Assembly: GCA_018267095.1 (NCBI GenBank)
Contig: JAFDZC010000018.1
Span: 372,001 to 436,000, forward strand
Direction: 5' to 3'
Length of the DNA: 64,000 nt
DNA from: Bacteroidota bacterium
GTDB taxonomy: Bacteria; Bacteroidota; Bacteroidia; Flavobacteriales; Flavobacteriaceae
Part shown: one piece after another, positions 28,280 through 36,252 of the stretch
Layout of the letters: each line of letters begins with the position of its first letter
Numbering within the stretch: position 1 is the first letter of the stretch
Notes under the pieces: model-generated
Databases searched by the model: none
The model's input: only the letters and a program-made list of their open reading frames with translations
Told to the model about the DNA's origin: nothing
Program-made: the position numbers and the translations under genes

Positions 28280-28309
28280 TACTTTTAGGTAGGTACTTGT
28301 ACAAAAGTA
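28280..28309. promoter_or_regulatory. Candidate HxlR operator
   Basis: Perfect inverted repeat TACTTTT - 16 nt - AAAAGTA, with an inner palindrome GTAC-TT-GTAC. It begins 7 nt from the hxlR start codon and covers the -33 region of the promoter for the divergent gene, so a bound dimer would block both. Confidence 0.6.
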
Positions 28310-28327
28310 AGTATAAAAATAACTTTG
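28297..28327 (+). promoter_or_regulatory. Promoter of the NmrA-like gene
   Basis: TTG (28297-28299), 20 nt spacer, TAACTTTG (28320-28327). The -33 part lies inside the inverted repeat at 28280-28309. Confidence 0.6.
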
Positions 28328-28350
28328 CCCAACATTTAAATCTTAAAATT

Positions 28351-29235
28351 ATGAAATACGTTATTACCGGCTCAACCGGAAACATCAGTTTGCCTTTGGC
28401 GCAAAAACTCATCGCCGCCGGGCACGATATCACCATCATCAGCAGTGATGAAAACAAACGCGCAACCATTGAACAATTGGGCGCTAAACCTGCCATTGGG
28501 AATTTGTTTGACACCGAATTTCTCACCCATACTTTTACCGGTGCCGATGCGGCTTACATCATGATTCCACCCACATTTACTGCCGAGGATTGGCCTGCTT
28601 TTATGAAGCTAGCTGCGGATAGTTATGTTCAGGCCATAGCTAAAAGCGGTTTGAAAAAAGTGGTGCAACTCAGCAGTATTGGCGCCCATTTAGGACACAG
28701 TTGCGGACCGATAGATGGTTTGGGTTATTTAGAACAAGCGCTCAGCAAGTTAACCAACGTAGATGTGATTAGTTTGCGTGCGGCTTATTTTTATACTAAT
28801 TTATTTTCGATGATTCCGCTCATTCAACAAGCGGGCATTATGGGGTCGAATTTTGGAGCTGCCGATGAAAAAATGGCTTTGGTACATCCGGCGGATATTG
28901 CCGAAGTCGTAGCCCAGAAGTTGCAACAACTCGATTTTACCGGACATACACAGGTATATGTTTCGAGTGATGTGCGCACTTTTTCAGAAATCGCTCAGGT
29001 GGTCGGTCAAGCAATGGGCAAACCAGAATTGCCGTGGGTGGTTTTTTCAGATGAAGATGCTTACCAAGGCATGTTGCAAGCCGGATTGCCCGAGACCAAT
29101 GCCCAAGGTTATTTGCAAATGGGTAAAGCTTTTAGAAGCGGCATCGCCCAAGAACATTATTTCGCGACCCACGCACAGCCTCAAGGTTCGTTTAAATTAG
29201 AAGCTTTTGCTCAGCTTTTGGCGCAAATCATTTAA
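28351..29235 (+). CDS. NmrA/SDR-like NAD(P)-binding oxidoreductase
   Basis: A 294-residue protein with an N-terminal Rossmann motif (MKYVITGSTGNISLPLAQKL), the SSI segment VVQLSSIGAHLG and a C-terminal substrate part, as in atypical short-chain dehydrogenases such as NmrA or quinone oxidoreductase 2. It is likely an NAD(P)H-dependent reductase or sensor of reactive compounds. I start at the ATG at 28351, not the upstream in-frame one at 28297, because the latter lies in the promoter. Control by the divergent HxlR regulator is inferred. Confidence 0.85.
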   Translation: MKYVITGSTGNISLPLAQKLIAAGHDITIISSDENKRATIEQLGAKPAIGNLFDTEFLTHTFTGADAAYIMIPPTFTAEDWPAFMKLAADSYVQAIAKSGLKKVVQLSSIGAHLGHSCGPIDGLGYLEQALSKLTNVDVISLRAAYFYTNLFSMIPLIQQAGIMGSNFGAADEKMALVHPADIAEVVAQKLQQLDFTGHTQVYVSSDVRTFSEIAQVVGQAMGKPELPWVVFSDEDAYQGMLQAGLPETNAQGYLQMGKAFRSGIAQEHYFATHAQPQGSFKLEAFAQLLAQII

Positions 29236-29300
29236 TAGAAGTCATACTCCGTCGGGTTTTCAGATAGATGAAGGCCCGATGGTTACTTTGAACTATCCGG

Positions 29301-29370
29301 GACACGCTGCGTGAGCGATTGCAGCTAAGTGCCGTGCACTGCGCAAAGCGCGACCCGCAGGGGCACGCCC
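29301..29370. repeat. GC-rich structured intergenic sequence
   Basis: In the gap between the convergent NmrA-like and lrp genes. GTGCC (29330) can pair with GGCAC (29361 region), enclosing CTGCG/CGCAG and a tight GCGC-AAA-GCGC hairpin. Much richer in G+C than its surroundings and not coding. It does not match the hairpin family seen elsewhere in this window; it may be a separate repeat or an RNA structure. Confidence 0.4.
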
Positions 29371-29384
29371 AAATGAACATCAAA

Positions 29385-29855
29385 TTACAGTTGAATTTGT
29401 CGATTGATTTGTTGGTCGAGCGAAATAAAGGTTTCGGTTCTGGAGACGCCTTCAATCGCCTGGATTTTGGTGTTGAGCAAATGCATTAGATGCTCGTTGT
29501 CGCGGCAAATAATCTTGATGAGAATCGACCAGTTTCCGGTGGTGTAGTGGCATTCGAGCACTTCAGGGATTTTTTTGAGCTCGCGAACGGCTTCAGAATT
29601 GCGCGCAGCTTTGTCGAGGTAGATGCCCACAAAAGCCATGGTGCTGTAGCCCAAAACTTTGGTGTTGACAATGAATTTTGAACCCGAAATTACGCCGGCT
29701 TGTTCGAGTTTGCGCAATCGCTGGTGAATGGCCGCGCCCGAAATGCCGATTTTGTGCGCGATTTGCAAAATGGGTTTGCGCGCGTCTTCCATGAGGTCAC
29801 GCAGGATTTCTTTGTCTATTCCGTCTATTTCAATCTGAAGTTGGTTGATTTTCAT
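29385..29855 (-). CDS. Lrp/AsnC-family transcriptional regulator
   Basis: A 156-residue regulator: N-terminal helix-turn-helix (ARKPILQIAHKIGISGAAIHQ, residues about 27-46) and a C-terminal RAM ligand-binding domain that usually senses an amino acid. It lies 78 nt downstream of, and in the same direction as, a saccharopine dehydrogenase-like gene, so it may respond to lysine or a related metabolite. That link is inference from position only. Confidence 0.93.
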   Translation of the reverse strand: MKINQLQIEIDGIDKEILRDLMEDARKPILQIAHKIGISGAAIHQRLRKLEQAGVISGSKFIVNTKVLGYSTMAFVGIYLDKAARNSEAVRELKKIPEVLECHYTTGNWSILIKIICRDNEHLMHLLNTKIQAIEGVSRTETFISLDQQINRQIQL

Positions 29856-29872
29856 GGCTTAAAAATTTCAAC

Positions 29873-29880
29873 CAAAAATA
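29873..29880 (-). promoter_or_regulatory. -7 promoter box for lrp
   Basis: Minus-strand TATTTTTG 18 nt before the start codon; a TTG lies about 22 nt further upstream (29903-29905). Confidence 0.5.
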
Positions 29881-29933
29881 GTGATTTGCTTTTGATTTGA
29901 AACAATTTAAGATATTCTGCTTCGGGATAAATA

Positions 29934-31280
29934 TTACCCGAGGTAAGGTTTTTCGGTTTCGGTAAAATGAATTCCAAACTCTTCAAGCTCTGCCAAAAGT
30001 GGTGTATAAACCTCAGAGCGAATCGGCAATTGAACGCCCGGCTCGGTGATTTGTTTGTTGAGAATGCGCAAAGCGGCCATCGCTACCGGAAGACCGACGG
30101 TTTTGGCCATCGCGGTGTAGGTTTGGTCTTGCCCGATGCACACCATTTGCGAATCGATTTGTTTTTTCTCACCGTTTAGTTCATATCCAAACTTGTGATA
30201 CATGACGATCATGTCTTTGTCGCCGGGTTCAAGTGTCCAGTTTTCGGCCAAGATTTTCTCGAGGATTTGCGCCGGAGTTGCGTTTTTAAGCGCTACTTTT
30301 TTGTCATCGCTAAACAAATCCAGCTCGGTAAATTTGCGCCACATAACATCGTTTTGCGTAATGCCGATTTGTGCGCAGAATTGGTTTTCTGTGTTTACGG
30401 GCGCGGTATACGGTAAAAACAACCGCACATAATCGCGGTAGCTCAAATGTTCTGAGTTGTCAATGGTATAAGTATCATCGGTCATGCCCAATTGCACAAA
30501 GGCATCCCATGCTTGGCAATATCCGGCCCGACGAATGGTTCCGCGCAAAAGCGTTTGTATGTTTTCAAGGCCATACACCGAGCGATATTTGAGCGAGTCG
30601 CGGTTGGCGTAGGTTTCAAAACTTCCGTAACCAGCCACTTCAAGAGCATCGGTTCGGGTGAATAATTTTTGATACGGAATATATTTATAACTGCCTTCAT
30701 GGATGAATTTGGCCGCGCCGCCTTGACCCGCCAAAACGACATTGCGCGGTGCCCAAGTAAATTTATAGTTCCAGGCGTTGTTGTCAGATTCCGGAGCAAT
30801 GAGCCCGCCGCAATAAGATTCAAATGAAAAGATATTTCCGCCTTGGGCTCGAATTTCATCAATGATTTTCATGGCGCTCATGTGGTCAATGCCCGGATCG
30901 AGTCCGACTTCGTTCATAAAGACCAAACCGTTGGCTTTGACTTGTTCGTCGAGATTTTGCATGGCTTCGCTGATGTATGAAGCCGTGACCATATGTTTTT
31001 TATAGGCAACGCAATCTTGCGCCACTTCAATGTGCATGTGTGCCGGCAGCATCGAGATGACCAAATCGGCTTTTTGAATTTGCGCTTGACGTTCTTCAGT
31101 ATTGTTGATGTCGAGCGCAATAGCTGTGGCATTCGGATGATTGTTGGTTTTTTTGCGGGCCAACTCTACCGACAAATCGGCAAGGGTCAGATGCAATTGT
31201 TCGCTATCGGATTTTTGCAGTAAATATTGAATCAACGATGAAGCCGAACGCCCGGCACCAATAATCAGTATGTTTCTCAT
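29934..31280 (-). CDS. Saccharopine dehydrogenase-like oxidoreductase
   Basis: A 448-residue protein with an N-terminal NAD(P)-binding GAGRSASSLIQYLL motif and the family features DLVISMLPAHMH, NEVGLDPGIDHMSAM and a long C-terminal catalytic part. It resembles the glutamate-forming saccharopine dehydrogenase (LYS9-like), which interconverts saccharopine with glutamate and aminoadipate semialdehyde in lysine metabolism. No lysine-ketoglutarate reductase is nearby, so the exact reaction is not proven. It has its own promoter. Confidence 0.88.
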   Translation of the reverse strand: MRNILIIGAGRSASSLIQYLLQKSDSEQLHLTLADLSVELARKKTNNHPNATAIALDINNTEERQAQIQKADLVISMLPAHMHIEVAQDCVAYKKHMVTASYISEAMQNLDEQVKANGLVFMNEVGLDPGIDHMSAMKIIDEIRAQGGNIFSFESYCGGLIAPESDNNAWNYKFTWAPRNVVLAGQGGAAKFIHEGSYKYIPYQKLFTRTDALEVAGYGSFETYANRDSLKYRSVYGLENIQTLLRGTIRRAGYCQAWDAFVQLGMTDDTYTIDNSEHLSYRDYVRLFLPYTAPVNTENQFCAQIGITQNDVMWRKFTELDLFSDDKKVALKNATPAQILEKILAENWTLEPGDKDMIVMYHKFGYELNGEKKQIDSQMVCIGQDQTYTAMAKTVGLPVAMAALRILNKQITEPGVQLPIRSEVYTPLLAELEEFGIHFTETEKPYLG

Positions 31281-31299
31281 GCTCGAAAAAAATTGTTGC

Positions 31300-31307
31300 C
31301 AAAGGTA
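31300..31307 (-). promoter_or_regulatory. -7 promoter box for the saccharopine dehydrogenase-like gene
   Basis: Minus-strand TACCTTTG, 19 nt before the start codon. Confidence 0.55.
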
Positions 31308-31325
31308 TAAAATTCACCCCAAAAT

Positions 31326-31350
31326 AAAAGCCCGCTCGAGGCAGGCTTTT
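31326..31350 (-). terminator. Terminator of the DUF3108-membrane protein operon
   Basis: Minus-strand stem AAAAGCC-t-GC / GC-(c)-GGCTTTT with a 5-base loop and TTTTATTTT after it, 20 nt beyond the stop of the gene at 31370. Confidence 0.7.
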
Positions 31351-31369
31351 GTATGATTTGCAGCAAAAA

Positions 31370-31687
31370 TTATTCAGCTTCTAATTCTTCGAGATCTTTG
31401 AGGTCTTCCTTTTTCGATTCGATTTTGTGTTGCTCTAAATCGCTGTCTTTGGCTACTTCGTCGGGCATCATTACGCGAACAATAACGGCCACAAGCAAAA
31501 CGCCTCCGGCCATGAGTAAATACTTCGGAACCGAACGATCATTGGCGTCAGATTTACTGTAGGCCAATGCGCCAAAAAGCAGCGATAAACCGACCGGCAA
31601 AAAGCCCAAGGTACCCATAGGTAAAATCACAAAAACAACGCCTAACAAGGCAAAAATAAACGATAGTACAATAAAGGTTTTTCTCAT
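31370..31687 (-). CDS. Small membrane protein of unknown function
   Basis: A 105-residue protein with three closely packed hydrophobic segments (FIVLSFIFALLGVVFVILP, FLPVGLSLLFGALAY, YLLMAGGVLLVAVIVRVM) and a charged cytoplasmic tail rich in Glu, Asp and Lys. I start at MRKTFIV, 1 nt after the stop of the DUF3108 gene, so the two are translationally close and form an operon. An upstream in-frame ATG would lie inside the preceding gene. No known family is recognised. Confidence 0.75.
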   Translation of the reverse strand: MRKTFIVLSFIFALLGVVFVILPMGTLGFLPVGLSLLFGALAYSKSDANDRSVPKYLLMAGGVLLVAVIVRVMMPDEVAKDSDLEQHKIESKKEDLKDLEELEAE

Positions 31688-31688
31688 A

Positions 31689-32444
31689 TTAAATTCCTTT
31701 TGCGTTAGTGAGCGATAATTGTCCGGTGCCAACTGGGATGCTGAACTTAATCAAAACCGGTACTTTTTTGTTGTCGGCTGTGAGCCAAATCAGGTTTTTA
31801 TCAGTGCCGCGCAACTTGTCGGTATTGGCCCCAATTGAAACTTTGTAACAACTTTTTGAACCCAATGGTCCGGCATCAATGGTTTCTTTGCCCATGTATT
31901 TGACGGTCGCGCTCATTTCTTTTTCGTCAAAAACCACAATAAACGATTTGGTCTGACCTGGTTTCATTTTACTGAAATCAATGTTTCTGACTTGATAAAG
32001 TGTGGTTACCACATCTTGCGTGCCGGGACGAATACGAAAAGCACTTCTGCGCTCAGGGGTGTTCTTTTTATTGACAGTACATTCAAGCGTTCCGTTTTTG
32101 AAGATGTATTTCTCTTTTTTGGTGTAGGTTCCTTCAAGAATTTCTCTTTTGTACAAACTCGGTTTCAAAGTGCTCGGATTCACATACGACTCATAGCTGT
32201 CGCGGATTTTAAAAAACGAATCCCATTTGCTAAAGGTGTTGGCTTCACAAATCAAATGCAATAAGGTGCTTTTGGAAGTTGATACTGATTCGGTTTCCAT
32301 GGTTACTTGCGCCAGAGGTGTCATCAGTCCGCTCATGTTGTACGAAGCCGAATATGTGAGTTTTTCGCCGGCTTTTACCGCTTGGGCAAATCCGCCGCTG
32401 GCAAAGAGCAAAAATGCTGTAGCGACAAAGAGAAGTTTTTTCAT
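31689..32444 (-). CDS. DUF3108 domain exported protein
   Basis: A 251-residue protein with a signal peptide (MKKLLFVATAFLLFASGGFA, cleavage near residue 20) and a beta-rich mature domain. Patterns such as KAGEKLTYSASYNMSG, WDSFFKIRDSYESYVNP, GTYTKKEKYIFKNGT and KVPVLIKFSIPVGTGQLSL match DUF3108, periplasmic proteins of unknown function. First gene of the pair with the small membrane protein. Confidence 0.85.
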   Translation of the reverse strand: MKKLLFVATAFLLFASGGFAQAVKAGEKLTYSASYNMSGLMTPLAQVTMETESVSTSKSTLLHLICEANTFSKWDSFFKIRDSYESYVNPSTLKPSLYKREILEGTYTKKEKYIFKNGTLECTVNKKNTPERRSAFRIRPGTQDVVTTLYQVRNIDFSKMKPGQTKSFIVVFDEKEMSATVKYMGKETIDAGPLGSKSCYKVSIGANTDKLRGTDKNLIWLTADNKKVPVLIKFSIPVGTGQLSLTNAKGI

Positions 32445-32464
32445 GCTTGAAATTTTTTGATGAA

Positions 32465-32472
32465 CAAATGTA
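32465..32472 (-). promoter_or_regulatory. -7 promoter box for the DUF3108 gene
   Basis: Minus-strand TACATTTG, 20 nt before the start codon. Confidence 0.55.
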
Positions 32473-32486
32473 ATATTTTTTTGTGA

Positions 32487-32563
32487 GAAGCTTTATCCCG
32501 TTTTTCGTTCTATCTTTGGCTTGTAAAGAACCAAGCCAAAGGATGCCACTGCAACCGGGGCTA
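32487..32563 (+). repeat. Dispersed hairpin element, copy F
   Basis: Left arm GAAGCTTTATCCCGTTTTTC then TATC, perfect 9-bp core stem TTTGGCTTG / CAAGCCAAA with an 8-base loop, right arm GGATGCCACTGCAACCGGGG then CTAT. It lies between the divergent DUF3108 and DUF423 genes. Its left arm contains TATCTTTG, which equals the flavobacterial -7 consensus. Confidence 0.8.
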
Positions 32564-32626
32564 TAAAATCCGAATATTAACAAACAAAATTATAATCGAA
32601 TATTTTTCATTTTTAGTATCAATCTC

Positions 32627-33013
32627 ATGAACAGAAAAATTATCGCAACCGCTACTTTTATGGGCGCATTGGCCATTGTTTTGGGAGCCTTCGGTGCTCA
32701 CGGACTCAAAAAAGTACTCACGCCCGAACAACTCATCACTTTTGAAACAGGTGTCAAATACCAAATATACCATGCTTTATTTTTGTGTTTTTTAGCGCTT
32801 TTGCCGGGTTTGTCAGATAAGGTTCGCACTACCGTTTTTCACTGTGTTTGGATAGGAGTTTTGTTTTTTTCGGGTTCGATTTATTTGTTGGCAACCGGCA
32901 GTGTCACCGGAATTAACTTCAAGCCATTCGGATTTATTACACCTATTGGCGGGCTGTTGATGATCATCGGTTGGATGTTGGTTTTTATCGATTTTTTCAA
33001 GAAAAAGCCATAA
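32627..33013 (+). CDS. DUF423 membrane protein
   Basis: A 128-residue integral membrane protein with four helices, and the family signature LGAFGAHGLKKVL near the N-terminus plus GVKYQIYHALFLCF. DUF423 (YgdD-like) proteins are widespread and uncharacterised. It precedes pckA, which has its own promoter. Confidence 0.9.
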   Translation: MNRKIIATATFMGALAIVLGAFGAHGLKKVLTPEQLITFETGVKYQIYHALFLCFLALLPGLSDKVRTTVFHCVWIGVLFFSGSIYLLATGSVTGINFKPFGFITPIGGLLMIIGWMLVFIDFFKKKP

Positions 33014-33051
33014 TATTTTCAGTTTAAACAAACCGACTAAAATATTCTTTT

Positions 33052-33059
33052 TACTTTTG
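33052..33059 (+). promoter_or_regulatory. -7 promoter box for pckA
   Basis: TACTTTTG, 37 nt before the pckA ATG; the -33 element is weak. Confidence 0.5.
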
Positions 33060-33095
33060 CGCTAAATTTAAACACAACACAAAATACTTTTTTAT

Positions 33096-34721
33096 ATGGA
33101 TACCTACGCTCAAATTACGAAATCGATTTCGCTGGAAAAATACGGAATTACCGGTGCCACTGAAATTGTCTACAATCCTTCGTTTGATTTACTCTATAAT
33201 GAAGAACTCAATCCCGCTTTAGAAGGATACGAAAGAGGGCAACTTTCTGAGCTTGGAGCCGTCAATGTAATGACCGGAGAATTTACCGGGCGTTCGCCAA
33301 AAGACAAATACATCGTAAAAGACAGCGTTACCGAAAATACCATTTGGTGGAATTCAGAAAAAGCTGCCAACGATAACAAGCCTATTGCTCAAAACACTTG
33401 GGAAGCGCTTAAGCAAAATACCGTTCAACAACTCTCAGGCAAAAGACTTTTTGTAGTTGATGCTTTTTGCGGCGCCAATGCCAATACGCGACTTAAAGTT
33501 CGCTTTATTATGGAAGTGGCTTGGCAAGCGCATTTCGTCAAAAATATGTTCATTCGCCCGACGGAGCAAGAACTTGAAAACTTCGGCGAACCAGATTTCA
33601 TCGTCATGAACGGTTCAAAATCCGGGTTTAAAGATTATGCCGCTCACGGATTAAATTCTGAAGTTTATATCGCTTTCAACTTAACCGAGAAAATGCAATT
33701 GATTGGCGGAACTTGGTACGGTGGCGAAATGAAAAAAGGGATGTTCTCAATGATGAATTACTATTTACCACTCAAAGGAATGGCTTCTATGCACTGTTCT
33801 GCCAACAAAGGAAAAGACGGTGATGTAGCGGTTTTCTTTGGCTTATCAGGAACCGGTAAAACAACGTTGTCAACCGACCCTAAAAGAGAACTCATCGGTG
33901 ACGACGAGCACGGTTGGGATGACGAAGGCGTGTTTAATTTTGAAGGCGGATGCTATGCCAAAACCATTGATTTGAGCAAAGAAAACGAGCCGGACATTTA
34001 CAATGCCATCCGCAGAAATGCACTTTTAGAAAATGTTACGCTCGATGCGAATGGGAAAATTGACTTTACCGATGGTTCAGTAACACAGAACACGCGCGTT
34101 TCTTATCCGATTGACCACATTCAAAATATTGTTCGTCCGGTTTCAAAAGCGGGACACGCCACCAAAGTGATTTTCTTAACGGCCGATGCTTTTGGGGTGA
34201 TGCCGCCGGTTTCAAAATTAACTCCGGAACAAACCAAATACTATTTCTTATCGGGCTTTACGGCTAAATTGGCCGGAACAGAGCGCGGTGTTACCGAACC
34301 ACAACCGACTTTTTCAGCTTGTTTTGGCAAAGCATTTTTATCGTTGCATCCAACGCAGTACGGTCAGGAATTGGTCAAAAAAATGGAGCAACACCACGCC
34401 AAAGCTTATATGGTTAACACCGGCTGGAACGGCACCGGAAAAAGAATTTCCATCAAAGACACCCGTGCGATTATCGATGCGATATTGGATGGTTCGATTG
34501 AACAAGTAGGTAGCACAACGGTTCCGGTATTCAATTTTGAAGTGCCCACTTCATTGCCAAATGTCAACACAGAAATCCTCGATCCGCGCAACACTTATGC
34601 TTCTGCCGAGCAGTGGAATGAAAAAGCAGTTGATTTGGCGGGTAGATTTATCAAAAACTTCCAACAATATACCGACAACGAAGAAGGTAAAAATTTAATA
34701 GCAGCTGGTCCGCAATTGTAG
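33096..34721 (+). CDS. pckA: Phosphoenolpyruvate carboxykinase (ATP)
   Basis: A 541-residue cytosolic enzyme that converts oxaloacetate and ATP to phosphoenolpyruvate, the entry step of gluconeogenesis. Motifs: [12 protein letters not shown] near the N-terminus, [15 protein letters not shown] (P-loop, near residue 250), [23 protein letters not shown] (metal-binding, cut here for length) and [15 protein letters not shown]. It is of the ATP type by its length and [11 protein letters not shown]. It is followed by a long terminator hairpin. Confidence 0.98.
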   Translation: MDTYAQITKSISLEKYGITGATEIVYNPSFDLLYNEELNPALEGYERGQLSELGAVNVMTGEFTGRSPKDKYIVKDSVTENTIWWNSEKAANDNKPIAQNTWEALKQNTVQQLSGKRLFVVDAFCGANANTRLKVRFIMEVAWQAHFVKNMFIRPTEQELENFGEPDFIVMNGSKSGFKDYAAHGLNSEVYIAFNLTEKMQLIGGTWYGGEMKKGMFSMMNYYLPLKGMASMHCSANKGKDGDVAVFFGLSGTGKTTLSTDPKRELIGDDEHGWDDEGVFNFEGGCYAKTIDLSKENEPDIYNAIRRNALLENVTLDANGKIDFTDGSVTQNTRVSYPIDHIQNIVRPVSKAGHATKVIFLTADAFGVMPPVSKLTPEQTKYYFLSGFTAKLAGTERGVTEPQPTFSACFGKAFLSLHPTQYGQELVKKMEQHHAKAYMVNTGWNGTGKRISIKDTRAIIDAILDGSIEQVGSTTVPVFNFEVPTSLPNVNTEILDPRNTYASAEQWNEKAVDLAGRFIKNFQQYTDNEEGKNLIAAGPQL

Positions 34722-34746
34722 GTAGTTGCTGCTCAAAGGCTTAAAC

Positions 34747-34806
34747 GCGTCGATTTTTGAGTGATTTTTTAAAATTTCACTTTAAAATCGGCGCTTTTGT
34801 TTTTTA
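34747..34806 (+). terminator. Terminator of pckA
   Basis: An 18-bp stem with three mismatches (34747-34764 with 34777-34794; core CGATTTT / AAAATCG) around a 12-base loop, followed by a T-rich tract. Confidence 0.65.
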
Positions 34807-34983
34807 AAAATCCGCAGAGTGAAAACGTTTTCTTATTTCAGATTCTAAATCAAGCGCGGTTAAAATTGCCAAGCTTTGGTTTTTTTGAGATGGTTTTTGT
34901 CATATCCTCAAATCGTTTGTTGCGCGTTTTTTGTGTCTATTAAATTATTTACTTTGTTGCATAATTCTAAAAATGAACAAGTT

Positions 34984-35280
34984 ATGTCAGTTAAGAAACA
35001 ATTTATAAAAACAAAACCGGTTTGTAAAGTAACTTTTACTCTTGAGGCCAAAGAAGCGCAAACGGCTGCTGTAATCGGAGATTTTAACAATTGGAATGTT
35101 GAAGAAGGTGCCTTAGGCAAACTCAAAAATGGAACTTTCAAAGGTGTTTTTGATGTAGCTAAAGATGCATCTTATGAATATCGTTACCTTGTTGACGGTG
35201 TTTTTATCAATGAACCAGAAGCCGATTCATATCGTTGGAACGCATACGCCGGTGCTGAGAATTCAGTATTGGAAGTATAA
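34984..35280 (+). CDS. Stand-alone CBM48 / AMPK-like glycogen-binding domain protein
   Basis: A 98-residue protein made of a single early-set domain: CKVTFTLEAKEAQTAAVIGDF, NNWN (the W of the glucan-binding site), FKGVFDVAKDASYEYRYLVDG and INEPEADSYRWNAYAGAENSVLEV. This is the isoamylase N-terminal/AMPK-beta fold, normally fused to glycogen enzymes, but here it is alone. It could bind glycogen or a partner enzyme. I start at MSVKK at 34984; the longer open frame upstream has no family support. The 262-bp gap before it holds the pckA terminator and AT-rich sequence. Confidence 0.85.
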   Translation: MSVKKQFIKTKPVCKVTFTLEAKEAQTAAVIGDFNNWNVEEGALGKLKNGTFKGVFDVAKDASYEYRYLVDGVFINEPEADSYRWNAYAGAENSVLEV

Positions 35281-35298
35281 TTTTCGAGTTTGAAAATG

Positions 35299-35334
35299 AA
35301 AAGCCGCTCTTATCAAAAGAGCGGCTTTTTTTAT
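35299..35334. terminator. Bidirectional terminator between CBM48 gene and pepE
   Basis: Perfect 11-bp stem AAGCCGCTCTT / AAGAGCGGCTT with a 5-base loop, flanked by A-runs and T-runs on both sides, midway between convergent genes. Confidence 0.9.
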
Positions 35335-35337
35335 GTT

Positions 35338-36054
35338 TTAACCCAAACGAGTCAGAAAACTCAAATCTGATTCCGGCGCTAATTCTTCAGGGATTTGCCC
35401 GGCTCTAAATAGGCGAGCGCTGAGGTTTCCTTTGAGTGTAATGGCATCGCCTAAAACTTCAAGCCAACTTCCTTCGCGCAAACCCAAAACCGGCACGGAA
35501 TTAAAACTGTGAAATTCCTTGATGCGCGTCTCGCGGGTTTCGCCCATGTGTTTAGATTGCAAATCCGGATCGAGATAATGCGGATTTAAATTAAACGGAA
35601 TCATACCCAATGTCTGAAAACTCGGTGGATACACAATCGGCATATCGTTGGTGGTTTGCATGGTTAGGCCGGTAATGTTGCTTCCGGCGCTGGTGCCTAA
35701 ATACGGTGTTCCGGCTTTGATTTGATTGGCCAAAACAGACATGACATCAAACTTATACAATTGCGAAACCAGTAAAAAAGTGTTTCCGCCACCGGTAAAA
35801 ATTCCTTGCGCTGCTTGAATGGCTTGCTTTGGATGTTCAAATTCATGCAAACCGCGAACTTCTTTGCCAATTGAAGCAAAAGCTGACCGAACTTTATCGG
35901 TGTATTCATCATGGGTTATGCCGCCCGGGCGCGCATACGGAATGAACAAAACGGTAGAACAATCTTGAAAGAAATGCGCTAAAGTAGGCAGTAAATAATC
36001 CAGATAACTTCCGCCATGAATGGTCGAAGTACTAGCAATGATGAGTTTTTTCAT
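35338..36054 (-). CDS. pepE: Dipeptidase E (aspartyl dipeptidase)
   Basis: A 238-residue cytosolic serine peptidase of family S51, which releases N-terminal aspartate from dipeptides. Visible: IPYARPGG, IFTGGGNTFLLV, the nucleophile motif GTSAGSNITG (Ser near residue 121) and FNLNPHYLDP (catalytic His). Length fits E. coli PepE (229 residues). Single gene facing the CBM48 gene. Confidence 0.93.
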   Translation of the reverse strand: MKKLIIASTSTIHGGSYLDYLLPTLAHFFQDCSTVLFIPYARPGGITHDEYTDKVRSAFASIGKEVRGLHEFEHPKQAIQAAQGIFTGGGNTFLLVSQLYKFDVMSVLANQIKAGTPYLGTSAGSNITGLTMQTTNDMPIVYPPSFQTLGMIPFNLNPHYLDPDLQSKHMGETRETRIKEFHSFNSVPVLGLREGSWLEVLGDAITLKGNLSARLFRAGQIPEELAPESDLSFLTRLG

Positions 36055-36252
36055 GAAAGTAATTTTTCGGTTTAAAGATAAAAAGCTTTGTCCAACTTTT
36101 GAGCGCGATTTTAAATTAACAAAGCCTTATCATTTCTCAGACAAAAGTTTGTGTTATTTTACAGCTGATTTTTCACAGAGCATTGTGACTTATGTCAGCC
36201 ATCAAACGGTGAAAAATGATTAACTTTAAAGGAAATAATAAATTATTCAACT

